In this document: one piece after another, positions 11,071 to 22,766 of the stretch
How the letters are laid out: the number at the start of each line of letters is the position of its first letter
Numbering within the stretch: the first letter of the stretch is position 1
NCBI GenBank assembly: GCA_037355855.1
Contig: CM074759.1
Location: 8,308,001-8,372,000 of the forward strand
Length of the DNA: 64,000 bases
Source: Pseudo-nitzschia pungens
Lineage: Eukaryota > Bacillariophyta > Bacillariophyceae > Bacillariales > Bacillariaceae
Direction of reading: 5' to 3'
Notes under the pieces: generated by a model
What the model saw: only the letters and a program-made list of their open reading frames with translations
Database searches by the model: none
Told to the model about the DNA's origin: nothing
Made by a program: the position numbers and the translations under genes

Positions 11071-11805
11071 ACCCAGACAGTTACCCAACGGGCTAGCGCA
11101 AGTTTAATCGGAGCTACACTACTCCGATACGGTAATCCGTAGAATACAGTACCGGAGCTACAGAGCTCTGTTATTATACTACGAGGAGTTATCGGAGCGC
11201 TGTCACGATACGATACAGAGCTGAGCTGCGCTCAGCTCCTTTTATTCACTCTTTCTTACAGGGATACAGCGCTACAGCGCTGCAGGGGATACAGCGCTAC
11301 GATACAGCGCTACAGGAGGGGATACAGCGCTACAGCGCTGCAGGGGATACAGCGCTACGATACAGCGCTACAGGAGGGGATAAAGCGCTACAGCGCTGCA
11401 GGGGATACAGCGCTACGATACAGCGCTACGATACAGGAGCGCTACAGGAGGGGATACAGCGCTACAGCGCTGCAGGGGATACAGCGCTACAGGGGATACA
11501 GCGCTACTACAGGGGATACAGCGCTACAGGGGATACAGCGCTACAGGGGATACAGCGCTACAGCGCTGAAGGGATACAGGGATACAGCGATACAGCGCTG
11601 CAGGGGATACAGCGCTACAGCGATACAGGGGATGAGCGCAGCTCAGCTCTGTATCGTATCGTGACAGCGTTCCGATAACTCGTAGATAATAGAGCTCTGT
11701 AGCTCCAGTACTGTATTATACGGGTAGCGTACGGAGTAGCGTAGCGTAGCTCCGATTAAAATTAGATTCAAAGGTGTGCTAGCGCGTTGGGTAACTGTTT
11801 GGGCC
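11071..11805. repeat. foldback element 1 (long inverted repeat)
   Basis: The left arm, about 11071-11235, is the inverse of the right arm, about 11634-11805. The arms share blocks such as CAGTTACCCAACG, TTTAATCGGAGCTAC, GGAGCTACAGAGCTCT, GAGTTATCGGA and CTGTCACGATACGATACAGA. By eye they agree at roughly 85 percent, with small gaps. The loop is the palindromic minisatellite at 11255-11635. Confidence 0.75.
11255..11635. repeat. palindromic minisatellite built on AGCGCT
   Basis: This is a higher-order array of GGGATACAGCGCTACAGCG, GCTGCAG and GATACAGCGCTACAGGAG variants. The self-complementary hexamer AGCGCT recurs about every 10-20 bases. It sits as the loop of foldback 1 and has no coding character. 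Confidence 0.8.
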
Positions 11806-12445
11806 GGGTATCCGGTCATAGTACATATTATACACCAATGACCCGACCCCAGCGGTAGCATAGTATCTTAGCATGGTATCATGGTAGGTTAGCATCTTTC
11901 AGTATCTCGTAGCCTTAGCAACCCTAACCCTGTAGCATCTAGCTATACCATTACAGGTGCTATACTCGGGGTACGTACGATTGGTACAAATCGTACGCGA
12001 CGACCCTAGTAACTTCTGTTAGCACCCATACCAAGCAGGGTAGGTCTGTTGCTAAGCCTGCTGCTAAGCCTGTTGCTAAGCCTGTTGCTAAGCCTGTTGC
12101 TAAGCCTGTATGCTACCAATTAGCACACAGCTCAGCTCCTAGTGTTGAGCTACTGGGTGCTGCTGCCTGTAGCCCCAGTACACTCTCCTACACAGGAGCC
12201 TTAGCACAGATCATAGCATCCATCTTGAATATCTTCATAATATCATCCGTACTAATACAGTGTAGCTGAGTGCTACAAGGTTAGGGTTGCTACTAATGAT
12301 AGTACGAAATATTAGATATGTTAACCTACCATGCTACCCTGCTAAGATACTATGCTACCGTAGGGGTCGGGTCATCATAGTACAATATGTACTATGACCG
12401 GATACCAGACCCAAACAGTTACTAAGCGAGCTAGCGCTAATACCA
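11785..12445. repeat. foldback element 2, sharing an arm edge with foldback 1
   Basis: The arm at about 11785-11945 is inverted relative to about 12265-12440. Shared blocks include GTAACTGTTTGGG, TATCCGGTCATAGTACATATT, GACCCGACCCC, GGTAGCATAGTATCTTAGCA, ATGGTAGGTTA and GCAACCCTAACC. The loop holds about five copies of the dodecamer GTTGCTAAGCCT near 12045-12110. Confidence 0.75.
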
Positions 12446-12499
12446 TTAGGGTTAAGGGTTGTAGCGCCGTAGCGTAGCGCTCAATATTATTATTACGTA

Positions 12500-12740
12500 G
12501 TACGTAGTATTATTATTACTACGTATTATTTTAATTTGGTATCTTTTACGTCATTATGACAATATGGGTGTCAAAAATGACTGGTAACTTACCGGTACGT
12601 CATTACGGCGGTATGACAATAATAATAATAAGTATACGTATTTAAATAACTTTAATCACCGTAATGACGTATATTTGATTTATTATTATTTTTTGGTATC
12701 TTTTACGTCATTATGACAATATGGGTGTCAAAAACGACCG
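12500..12740. repeat. AT-rich direct and inverted repeats
   Basis: The block TTGGTATCTTTTACGTCATT plus its continuation (ATGACAATATGGGTGTCAAAAA) occurs at about 12536-12577 and again at about 12694-12735. Between the copies, CGTCATTACGGCGGT and ACCGTAATGACG form an inverted pair around ATT/AAT triplets. Confidence 0.65.
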
Positions 12741-13099
12741 ACACCCACGACACCCACCCACCGGTTTTGCAAATCTCTGTATTAATTCACTGTATTTTTC
12801 TTTTGCAAATCACTGTATTTTGCTCCTTCCCGTAATCACTTTTTTTTGTGCTCCACTCACTATTTTCTTCAGGAATAACACAAATCACTGCTGTTTCGAT
12901 TCACAATCCGACTTATTTTGAGTAGAGTTGCTTTATTGCACTCCGTTCGAGAACGCAGAGAACCCACCCTACGGTAGGCTCTTTTGCTCATTGTATTTTA
13001 GTCCGAATAACCTCCTTGAAGTGGAAAAAGAAGGAATACCGATTGGTAAACACTTCAACACGCTCAAGTTCTTTGTTTTCGCGTCGAAGGATTAAGAAG

Positions 13100-13790
13100 A
13101 GAACGTCAGTGTTCTTCAGCAACCCTACTACGATTCATCCCAAACCCCGATCGATTCAGCAACCCTACGATTCACCCCAAACCCCGATCGATTCAGCAAG
13201 AACCCTACTACGATTCATCCCAAACCCCGATCGATTCAGCAACCCTACTACGATTCATCCCAAACATCCCAAACCCCGATCGATTCAGCAACCCTACTAC
13301 GATTTTTCCAAACCCCGATCGATTCAGCAACCCTACTACGATTCATCCCAAACATCCCAAACCCCGATCGATTCAGCAACCCTACTACGATTTTTCCAAA
13401 CCCCGATCGATTCAGCAACCCTACTACGATTCATCCCAAACATCCCAAACCCCGATCGATTCAGCAACCCTACTACGATTTTTCCAAACCCCGATCGATT
13501 CAGCAACCCTACGATTTTTCCAAACCCCGATCGATTCAGCAACCCTACTACGATTCATCCCAAACCCCGGTCGATTCAGCAACCCTACTACGAACCCCGA
13601 TCGATTCAGCAACCCTACGATTTTTCCAAACCCCGATCGATTCAGCAACCCTACTACGATTCATCCCAAACCCCGGTCGATTCAGCAACCCTACTACGAT
13701 TCATCCCAAACCCCGATCGATTCAGCAACCCTACGATTTTTCCAAACCCCGATCGATTCAGCAACCCTACTACGATTCACCCCCCCCCTA
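13100..13790. repeat. satellite array A, 22-42 bp units
   Basis: Tandem units read AACCCCGATCGATTCAGCAA, then CCCTACTACGATTCATCCC or CCCTACGATTTTTCCA, with unit-length variants. The array leaves one long forward frame open, rich in RSIQQPYYD and SKP. That is expected when the unit lengths are near multiples of three, so I treat it as non-coding. Confidence 0.85.
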
Positions 13791-14345
13791 CGATCGATTC
13801 CAAGTCTGTGTTGTAATTCATTCCCCCTACGATCGATTCCAAGCCGGTGTGGTAGTCATCCCCCCTACGATCGATTCCAAGCCGGTGTGGTAGTCATCCC
13901 CCCTACGATCGATTCCAAGCCGGATCGTATTCGGCTCGGTGTGTGATTCCAAGCCTGTCGTTTGTTCCTTCCAACCCCCACGATCGTATGATCGATTCCA
14001 AGCCTATTTTGTGAGCACCTACATATCACGCACCAAAATGATACTAAGAGCTGATCCTCTATTAATATTAGACGATAATTTAGCGTAGGCTGCAGCGTTG
14101 TATATCTCCTTTGTAACTCGAAGCGTTTATTCCCCCTACGATCATGCTGGTGTGGTATTTATTCCCCCTACGATCAAGACCAAGCCGGTGTGGTATACGA
14201 TTCATTCCAAGCCTGTGTGGTATTCATTCCCCCTACGATTGATTCCAAGCCGGTGTAGTATTCATTCCCCTTAGGATTGATTTCAAGCCGGTGTAGTATT
14301 CATTCCCCCTACGATCGATTCCAAGCCGGTGTGGTATTCAATTCC
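13790..14345. repeat. satellite array B, about 37-bp units
   Basis: Degenerate repeats contain CCCCCTACGATCGATTCCAA and GCCGGTGTGGTATTCATT. They share the CGATCGATT core with array A next to it, so A probably gave rise to B or the reverse. Confidence 0.75.
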
Positions 14346-15030
14346 CTTACGATCCTGCTTAGCATCCTGTTTAGTGTCCCCCCTAGCACAGTTGAGTTTT
14401 GTTAATCAGTTTAGCACCCCCTGTAGATCTTCCAATATTGATGTGATAAGAGATAGGGTATGTAGATCTGGTACAAATTTTACTACAAGGGCCCAGCATC
14501 CTGCTTAGCATCCTGTTAAGTGTCCCCCTTAGCACAGTAGAGTTTGGTTAATTAGTTAGCAACCCCCTGTAGATCTCCCAATATTGCTCTGATAAGAGCT
14601 AGGGTATATAGATCTGGTACAAGTTCTACATAGAAGGCCCAGCATCCTCATGCTCAGCATCCTATTAAGTGTCCCCCTTAGCACAGTAGAGTTCGGTTAT
14701 TCAGTTAGCACCCCCTGTAGATCTCCCAATATTGATCTGATAAGTGATAGGAGGGTATGTAAATCTGGTACAAATTCTACTACAAGGGCCCAGCATCCTG
14801 CTTAGCATCCTGTTCAGCCCCCCCTAGCACAGTTTGCTTTTTAAGTTAGTAGCACACTGAATATTTATGATATGGCTCTGATAAGTGATAGGGTATGTAG
14901 ATCTGGTACAAATTCTACTACAAGGGCCCAGCATCCTGCTTAGCATCCTGTTCAGTTAGAATCTTGTAGATATTCTAACATGGTATTCATCTCTTAAGAG
15001 CTAAGGTATGTAACTATGATACATATCTAT
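14345..15030. repeat. satellite array C, about 140-170 bp units
   Basis: About five units contain, in order, AGCATCCTGCTTAGCATCCT, GTGTCCCCCTTAGCACAGT, TGTAGATCT, CAATATTGATCTGATAAG, TAGATCTGGTACAAATTCTA and CTACAAGGGCCC. The last units decay towards array D. Confidence 0.8.
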
Positions 15031-15059
15031 CCTATTGGAGGGCCCTAGTACCATCCAGT

Positions 15060-16850
15060 ACCATCCCAAAGTACATCAAATAGATGTGACATCCAAAGTA
15101 TTGGGTGTTTCTGACTCAGACTTTTTTCAGAGTCCTGACCATACATAGGGTGAGGACTATTGGCACTGGAATGGTGGAAATAATCCATTTCTGAATTTAG
15201 ATAGGTCATTTTGTATATTTTCTAGTGAAATATGCCAGTACTGGAGGAAATGTGCATCAAATAGATGTGACATCCAAAGTATTGGGTCTTGCTCACTCAG
15301 ACTTTTTTCATAGTCCCAAGCATACATAGAGGGAGGACTATTGGCGCTGGAATGGTGGAAATAATCCATTTCTGAATTTAGATAGGTCATTTTGTATATT
15401 TTCTAGTTAAATATGCCAGTACTGGAGGAAATGTGCATTAAATAGATGTGACATCCAAAGTATTGGGTCTTGCTCACTCAGACTTTTTTCGTAGTCCCAA
15501 GCATACATAGGGTGAGGACTATTGGCGCTGGAATGGTGGAAATATTCCATTTCTGAATTTAGATAGGTCATTTTGTATATTTTCTAGTGAAATATGCCAG
15601 TACTGGAGGAAATGTGCATTAAATAGATGTGACATCCAAAGTATTGGGTCTTGCTCACTCAGACTTTTTTCGTAGTCCCAAGCATACATAGGGTGAGGAC
15701 TATTGGCGCTGGAATGGTGGAAATATTCCATTTCTGAATTTAGATAGGTCATTTTGTATATTTTCTAGTGAAATATGCCAGTACTGGAGGAAATGTGCAT
15801 TAAATAGATGTGACATCCAAAGTATTGGGTCTTGCTCACTCAGACTTTTTTCATAGTCCCAAGCATACATAGAGGGAGGACTATTGGCGCTGGAATGGTG
15901 GAAATATTCCATTTCTGAATTTAGAAAGGTCATTTTGTATATTTTCTAGTGAAATATGCCAGTACTGGAGGAAATGTGCATTAAATAGATGTGACATCCA
16001 AAGTATTGGGTCTTGCTCACTCAGACTTTTTTCGTAGTCCCAAGCATACATAGAGGGAGGACTATTGGCACTGGAATCGTGGAAATAATCCATTTCTGAA
16101 TTTAGATAGGTCATTTTGTATATTTTCTAGTGAAATATGCCAGTACTGGAGGAAATGTGCATCAAATAGATGTGACATCCAAAGTATTGGGTGTTTCTCA
16201 CTCAGACTTTTTTCATAGTCCCAAGCATACATAGGGTGAGGACTATTGACGGTGGAATCGTGGAAATAATCCATTTCTGAATTTAGATAGGTCATTTTGT
16301 ATATTTTCTAGTGAAATATGCCAGTACTGGAGGAAATGTGCATCAAATAGATGTGACATCCAAAGTATTGGGTGTTTCTCACTCAGACTTTTTTCATAGT
16401 CCCAAGCATACATAGGGTGAGGACTATTGACGGTGGAATCGTGGAAATAATCCATTTCTGAATTTAGATAGGTCATTTTGTATATTTTCTAGTGAAATAT
16501 GCCAGTACTGGAGGAAATGTGCATTAAATAGATGTGACATCCAAAGTATTGGGTCTTGCTCACTCAGACTTTTTTCATAATCCCAAGCATACATAGAGGG
16601 AGGACTATTGGCACTGGAATGGTGGAAATATTCCATTTCTGAATTTAGGTAAGTCACTTTGTATATTTTCTAGTGAAATATGCCAGTACTGGAGGAAATG
16701 TGCATTACATAGACGTGACATCCAAACTATCAGGTCTTTCTCACTCAGACTTTTTTCATAGTCCCAAGCATACATAGGGTGAGGACTATTGGCACTGGAA
16801 CGGTGGAAATATTCCATGTATTGATTTACATAAGTCGTTTTATAGTAGTT
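15060..16850. repeat. satellite array D, about ten 181-bp units
   Basis: Equivalent points fall exactly 181 bases apart (15157, 15338, 15519, 15700, 15881, 16062, 16243, 16424, 16605). Unit landmarks are AAATAGATGTGACATCCAAA, CTCACTCAGACTTTTTTC, AGTCCCAAGCATACATAG and CCAGTACTGGAGGAAATGTG. Units differ by only a few substitutions, mainly GGGTCTTGC/GGGTGTTTC and GGCGCTGG/GACGGTGG. A 77-codon reverse frame in most units is a side-effect of the repeat. Confidence 0.93.
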
Positions 16851-17154
16851 TAATAGTTACTGCTGTTTGTACTAGTAGTAGTGTATTTTTTAGTGTCTTT
16901 TTGCTGATTTGGGAACGGATGTCTGTCCTTTGTCTGTCCTTTGTCTTTTTTCCTTGTCGGGTGCACCAGGTTTTGGAGTATTCTTAGCACTAATTAACCT
17001 TACGTGAATGTGTGTGAATGTGTACGTAGTCAAAAATTAAATGGAGTCAAAAATTATGGCGCGGACTGCAAATGCTGCAAACACACAGCAAAAAAAAGCA
17101 AGCAAAAAATGCACATAAAATGTGTGCCAAACTTCACAAAATTACTGAAATCCA

Positions 17155-18185
17155 ATCCGACGGTGAGTGAACTGCATCAAGAACGGGGGAATCGATCATG
17201 GACTTCACTTCTAATCATGCATTTAATTGCCTGCTTGCTCCTGGTAGGGAAGAACACAATGAACGCAACTGAAATAAGATGCAACGGGAACTGGAATACG
17301 ATACGACGGGAGCTGCTGGAATACAATATGACGGGAACTGAAATACAATACGATGGTGAGTGAACTGCATCAAGAACGGGGGAATCGATCATGGAGTTCA
17401 CTTCTAACCATGCATTTAATTGCCTGCTTGCTCCTCGTAGGGAAGCATACACTGAACGCAACTGAAATACAGTGACGGGAACTGAAATACAATACGACGG
17501 GAACTGAAATACAATACGACGGGAACTGAAATACAATACGATGGTGAGTGAACTGCATCAAGATTGGGCAGGGGTATCGATCATGGAGTTCACTTCTAAC
17601 CATGATGCATTTAATTGCCTGCTTGCTCCTCGTAGGGAAGCATACACTGAACGCAACTGAAATACAGTGACGGGAACTGAAATACAATACGACGGGAACT
17701 GAAATACAATACGATGGTGAGTGAACTGCATCAAGATTGGGCAGGGGTATCGATCATGGAGTTCACTTCTAACCATGATGCATTTAATTGCCTGCTTGCT
17801 CCTCGTAGGGAAGCATACACTGAACGCAACTGAAATACAGTGACGCGAACTGAAATACAATACGACGGGAACTGAAATACAATACGATGGTGAGTGAACT
17901 GCATCAAGATTGGGCAGGGGTATCGATCATGGAGTTCACTTCTAACCATGATGCATTTAATTGCCTGCTTGCTCCTCGTAGGGAAGCATACACTGAACGC
18001 AACTGAAATACGATACGACGGGAACTGAAATACAATACGATGGTGAGTGAACTGCATCAAGATTGGGCGGGGGTATCGATCATGGAGTTCACTTCTAACC
18101 ATGATGCATTTAATTGCCTGCTTGCTCCTCGTAGGGAAGCATACACTGAACGCAACTGAAATACGATACGACGGGAACTGAATAC
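17155..18185. repeat. satellite array E, about 155-190 bp units with a 21-bp internal repeat
   Basis: About six units start with ATGGTGAGTGAACTGCATCA, continue with ATCGATCATGGAGTTCACTT, TTTAATTGCCTGCTTGCTCC and GAAGCATACACTGAACGCAA, and end in one to three copies of GACGGGAACTGAAATACAAT. The number of terminal copies explains the variable unit length. Degenerate AACTGAAATACGATGCAACGG-like units continue to about 18360. Confidence 0.85.
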
Positions 18186-18354
18186 AAAAATATGATGTGA
18201 TGGGAACTGAAATAGAATGCGACGGCAAATACAATGCAACGGCAACTGAAATACGATGCAGCGGCAACTGAAATACGATGCAATGGCAACTCAAATAGGA
18301 TGCAATGGCAGCAATACAATCCGACGGCAACTCAAATAGGATGCAACAGCCACT

Positions 18355-18785
18355 TAAATACAACGTTGATTTTCGCAACCACATTTGAATTGTTTCAGAA
18401 TAGTAGGACGTTGATTTTCGCAACCCCATAGACTGATTTTCGCAACCGCGTTGAAAATTGTTTCAGAATAGTAAGAGGTTGCGTTTCGCAACCACATAGG
18501 AAGTATTTCAGAATAGTAAGAGGTTGCGTTTCACAACCACAGAGTCTGATTTTCGCAACCACATAGGAAGTAATTCAGAATAGTAAGAGGTTGTGTTTCA
18601 CAACCACAGAGTCTGATTTTCGCAACCACATAGGAAGTATTTCAGAATAGTAAGAGGTTGCGTTTCACAACCACGGAGTCTGATTTTCACAACCACGGAG
18701 TCTGCGTTTCACAACCACGGAGTCTGATTTTCGCAACCACGGAGTCTGCGTTTCACAACCACGGAGTCTGATTTTCGCAACCCCC
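18355..18785. repeat. satellite array F, about 60-bp units degrading to about 25 bp
   Basis: Units contain GATTTTCGCAACCACATAGG, TTTCAGAATAGTAAGAGGTT and GCGTTTCACAACCACAGAGT. The right end is a shorter alternation of ACAACCACGGAGTCTG blocks. Confidence 0.8.
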
Positions 18786-18903
18786 TGGCGCGACCCAAAC
18801 CGCGCAATAACCTTGAACGTATAGGTTGTGCAACGCAAGGTGATGCAAACATATGTCGTGTTAAATTTGCACACAAATGAGGTTGCCACGGGGGGTCGCT
18901 ACG

Positions 18904-18929
18904 GGGTTGCGTGACATTTATCAGACGTA
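18904..18929 (-). repeat. right terminal inverted repeat
   Basis: It is the inverse of 10888-10913 at 23 of 26 positions. The preceding bases (GGGGGGTCGCTACG) also resemble an inverted copy of the GCGACCC repeats at the left end. Confidence 0.55.
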
Positions 18930-19854
18930 CTACTCCTCCAGTTGCTTCCACCTTGCAAGAACTGCAGTAGGAATCAAAGACTGAAGGTCAATATCATGAT
19001 CCTCTATCTTTGGGCATTCCTTTCCATTTAGATCAACAATTGTACTTCTTTGACTGTGGACAAATGGTGATGGTGTCTTTGGATTACAATAACAATCTGA
19101 ATCGAGTTCTCGGGATTCAGAATACGACGTACTAGTAGTAGTAGTTTTCAGTAGTAAGATTACCGTAGAGCAACAGCTCAATTTTCGTTGAGTTCCACCA
19201 ACTTTCTTCATAGTGTTTGGAGGAGGACTTCAGCTTCTTAAAAATAAATACGAAGTAAGGTTTAATTGTGATTCGTCCGGCCACTCGATGATGACCCGTT
19301 TCGGTTTTTGGACTATTTTCAAGTGTGATTCACGAGCAAGCGAGGTATGTTTTCCGTGTGGTTTTGTGTAACTTACGTATCTTTTGCCGAACCGTTACAA
19401 GTACGGTAGGTATGCAAGATAACTCGTGTCACACTCCCTTCGAAAGCACAAATTTTTGGCGCTCCCGTGGTGGGAGTCTTGCGGACCCCCGAAACCCGTA
19501 CGGTATCGTACGAGTTTCCCGTTGGTTCTTCATTTTTTCGTAAGATTTTTACTCCGTTGACGTTGAGATGTTTTGTTCATCATGATACCGTTGAGAGATA
19601 GAAAACAATAATAAGAATAATGAGTTCGGCAAGCTCTTGCCGAGGCACAGCATCGCGTTCCACCACAACGACAATAGTAGAGTCTGACTCTTCCCTGTAG
19701 ACGTCTTGGGACGATCGAAACAGGTTACACGCACGGGATCTCGAAGGAGTGAACCGAACCGAACCCAAATAGATTGTCGATTGATTGATTCATTCCGACT
19801 CGGAAGAACACAACCATCTCGACGGCCAATCAGCATTCCCATTCGGAACCAACC
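18930..19854. other. intergenic region with one orphan short frame
   Basis: A 93-codon reverse frame (18930-19211) ends exactly at the right inverted repeat with LARWKQLEE. It has no family I recognise and may be the remnant of an element gene. The rest (19212-19854) is unique AT-rich DNA plus the upstream region of the next gene. Confidence 0.35.
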
Positions 19855-20519
19855 ATGAGCAACCACAGCAGCAATCGGGGGATTCACGCCGAAAGCATCG
19901 GTATTCCTAGCGATAGCGATGGCAGCGATCCCAGATTCTACGACGGAGTCTTCTATGGCGGCGATAGCGACGACGAGATTGCTCAGCTGCTTGCCCAGTC
20001 GAACGAAACACACGGGGAACAACAACAGCAACAGCAACAGCAACAGCAACAACTACACGCTATTAGCAACAACAACAAAAATGATCGACCCACCCATTCC
20101 CGGGGGCAACCGTCCGATCCGTCCGTCGACATTCTCGCCGACAATGGCGAATTCTTGTATAGCGAGCACGACCGGCGCGAGTTCTACACCCCCGCTCTGC
20201 AATTGGACGACATGGACTGGGACGCCCTGCTCCCCGATTCCGGAAACGACAAGCGGGTCGAGGCGCAGGCGATGGTGCCCATCGCGGAAGGCGACCACGA
20301 GGACCGATCGGACAAGAGCGGCAGCGTGGGCACGGACGGAGCGGAGACGGACACGGATAGCGACGGCAACAGCCACGCCAGCGACTTTTCTCGCCCGCGG
20401 ACCCCGGGACTGGTGATGGCGCCCCCGAACGACTCGTTGTACGCCATTCCCTCCGGGTACTACAATTACAGCATGTACAGGGAAAGCTTTGACGACGAAC
20501 ACGAACCGCACGGCGGCAA

Positions 20520-20559
<40 letters not shown>

Positions 20560-22140
20560 AACCTTTCGCGGTCCTCCTCGATCTCGGGATCGGTCCCTTC
20601 GGCGTCCATCAAGCAGAAGGTCTGCGAGATTGACGATTTTCTGGACGACGCCATGGCCAGGAGCCAAAAGAAGCCGCTGTTGTCGCTCGACGAGGGCAGC
20701 ACCGTCAGCGATGCCAGCACCCTCAAGAGGGGGACCATTGCGCTGATCCAGGAGCTCCGAGCCGCGGGCGAGAGCTTTCGGAAATTGGGCGGTTCGTTCC
20801 GGGGGGCGAACGACGAAGAGCGGATTGCGGGCACCCGGAGGGAAGCGGTCTCGAACGAGTCCCCGGGGGACGATCCGGAAGCCCTCCTCCGGCCGGCAAC
20901 ACCGAGAGCGCCGCCGCTCGCTCCCAAGCGTTCGAGGTCGCGCTCAGTGCGCCGGGGTCTGGCCCTGGCGCTGTGCTGCGTCTGCCTGGCGATCGCCGCC
21001 ATTGCGGGATTGGTGGTTGGGGTCCGGAGAGCCCGGAGCGGCGACGCCCTGGAATCGGCTTCGGAAGCAGCGCTCCCGGGAGAGGGCCAGCCAACGCTGG
21101 CTCCCGCGTTCCGGGACACGCCGTTTGGCGTCGAACGCGAAGGCGAACGCGATAATGGTGACAGAGACGGGCAATCGCCGACCGCCGCGATGCGTCCCTC
21201 CAACGCGGCGGCGGCGGCGACTCTTCCGGGGAATCCTCCCACTACCGATCCAACGAGCGGGCCCACACCCGCGGTGCGGTGGCCGAGTGCGAGCGCGAGT
21301 GCGTCGGAAACCACGATTGATTCAAAGGGCAATCCGAACGCCGAACTCGGCTCGGGAGCGGGCGGCCAATCGGAGACGGAACTCGCCATTTCGGACGAGA
21401 ACGAGAACGAGACCGGGACGGAGGGAAAGTCCCAAAAAAACCACGCCACTCTGGAACCCACCCCGGCGCCTTCCGAAGACACGGAGGGGAATCTTCCGGT
21501 TTCGGAGGCGACCGGGATCGAGGAAAAGTCTCAGAAGAACCACGCGACCCCGGAACCCAGCGCGACTCCGACCGCTGTTGCCAAGCGCGTCAAGCAGGAT
21601 CGGGGCACGAAGCGTCCCAAGGCGATCCCGGCAAAGCAGCCCAAGCAGCCGCGTCCGTCCAGCAACGAGGGCAACGACGAGGGCGACACCGACGACGAGG
21701 GCGACGACACCGACGACGAGGGCGACGACACCGACGACGACGTGCCATCTCGCAAGCCCATGACGAGATCGTCGGCGGGAGCATCCGCGACGCAGCTCTC
21801 TTTTGGTGCCGCGAGCGAGACGAATCACCACGGCAACAAGAACAGCGACAGCAATAACTACTACGATTACAATGACGATTACGACTACGATTACGACGAC
21901 GACGACGACGGAGCGCGCTTTGTCGTTTCGTATCGCAGGGTTTTCCCCCGCGGCTACGGGCCGTGGGCGTGGCGGACGGTGGATTCGGAGCGGCGGTCGG
22001 TTTGGTACCGAAAGCGCGAGGAGGGGATTCGACGGATTCCCGCGCGGACGGCGCGTGCGCGAACCGCAACACCGTCGGCTGCTGCTGCTGGGACTGCCAC
22101 TCGCTGGAGACGAGGCGGGGCGCCGAGGGGCGGGTGGTGA
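19855..22140 (+). CDS. single-pass acidic membrane protein of unknown function
   Basis: The protein is 761 aa from the ATG in AACCATGAGC. The first 360 residues are acidic and hydrophilic, with a (Gln)n tract, a (Asp)n tract and motifs such as SDSDGSDPRFYDGVFYGGDS. A basic stop-transfer (KRSRSRSVRR) precedes one transmembrane helix (LALALCCVCLAIAAIAGLVV, about residues 367-389). The far side is Ser/Thr/Pro/Glu-rich with a duplicated EKSQKNHAT-EP segment, a DEGDDTDD repeat and a Tyr/Asp tract. The last 70 residues are basic and oddly Ala/Arg-rich, so the true C-terminus may differ (missed splice or indel after about 21940). It is probably a type I or II surface or endomembrane protein with disordered flanks. 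I do not recognise a family. Confidence 0.65.
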
Positions 22141-22766
22141 TGGGACGCGAGGCGATGGGACGCGATTTTCGAGTTGGAAATTCCAAAAGGGGGACGCTTG
22201 TGATGAACCACTAGTATGTGATTGTCGTTTCGGACGCGCGCACTTTATTTTCTTTCAAACATTTCTTTTGTTCCAAAACCCCGCGACGCACCCAACTTTA
22301 TTGCGGAAGTAGCTAGTATCTTACGCGGTGGATGGAGGATTTTGTTTGCGCGCGAGCCGTCGTTGGAATGCCTCGCAGCATTATTTATGATTGGTATAAT
22401 TATCATTATTATTGTTTGCGGACCGACTAGAGTCGAGTCGAGTCGAAGGAAACGACCGAAGCTTCGAACGCGGAGGTCGTTGTTGCGCCCGGTACGTGCA
22501 GTATTGGTTGCGGATTGCGCGGAATCCGTATCGGCGGCCGATCCGGCAGACCCACACGCACGCGGTTTTGTTTGCTCGCTTGGTTTGTATTTCGTCGCGG
22601 GAACATCCGTCGCTCGGACCAAGGAATCCCGTCGTTTCCTCCAATCGTCCGACGGCGTTGATCCGCGTGGATTCGAGCGGATTCTCGTCGGATGGGATCC
22701 GATCCGATCCGATCCGATAAGATAAGACCCGCGTCAGATACGATCACGTCGCCCACAGCACAGTCG
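22141..22766. other. intergenic region between convergent genes
   Basis: Contains GAGTC repeats (about 22434-22446) and a GATCC pentamer run (about 22696-22720). No supported gene was found. Confidence 0.5.

Larger units (their letters stand above)
10888..18929. mobile_element. candidate 8-kb satellite-bearing element bounded by imperfect terminal inverted repeats
   Basis: The first 26 bases (10888-10913) match the reverse complement of the last 26 (18904-18929) at 23 positions. Both ends then continue into GCGACCC-rich DNA. Everything between is repeats: two foldbacks, a palindromic minisatellite and six satellite arrays. No transposase frame is visible, and I could not find a clear target-site duplication next to the ends. 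It could be a non-autonomous element that accumulated satellites, or a heterochromatic block whose edges share a dispersed repeat by chance. Confidence 0.3.

Noticed and set aside
11925..12462. TTAGGG/CCCTAA-like bits suggesting an internal telomere
   Set aside because: Only one or two imperfect units, placed as part of foldback arms.
13016..13816. 266-codon forward frame rich in RSIQQPYYD
   Set aside because: It is a translation of satellite array A; unit length near a multiple of three keeps it open and no domain is present.
15157..16817. Series of 77-codon reverse frames, one per repeat
   Set aside because: They recur every 181 bases as part of satellite D and end inside each unit; no independent sign of coding.
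17177..18430. Reverse frames of 100-232 codons with VCFPTRSKQAIKC repeats
   Set aside because: They follow satellite E; open only because the unit lacks stops in that frame.
13100..18785. CRISPR-like arrays
   Set aside because: Repeats are directly adjacent with no unique spacers, in a eukaryotic context.
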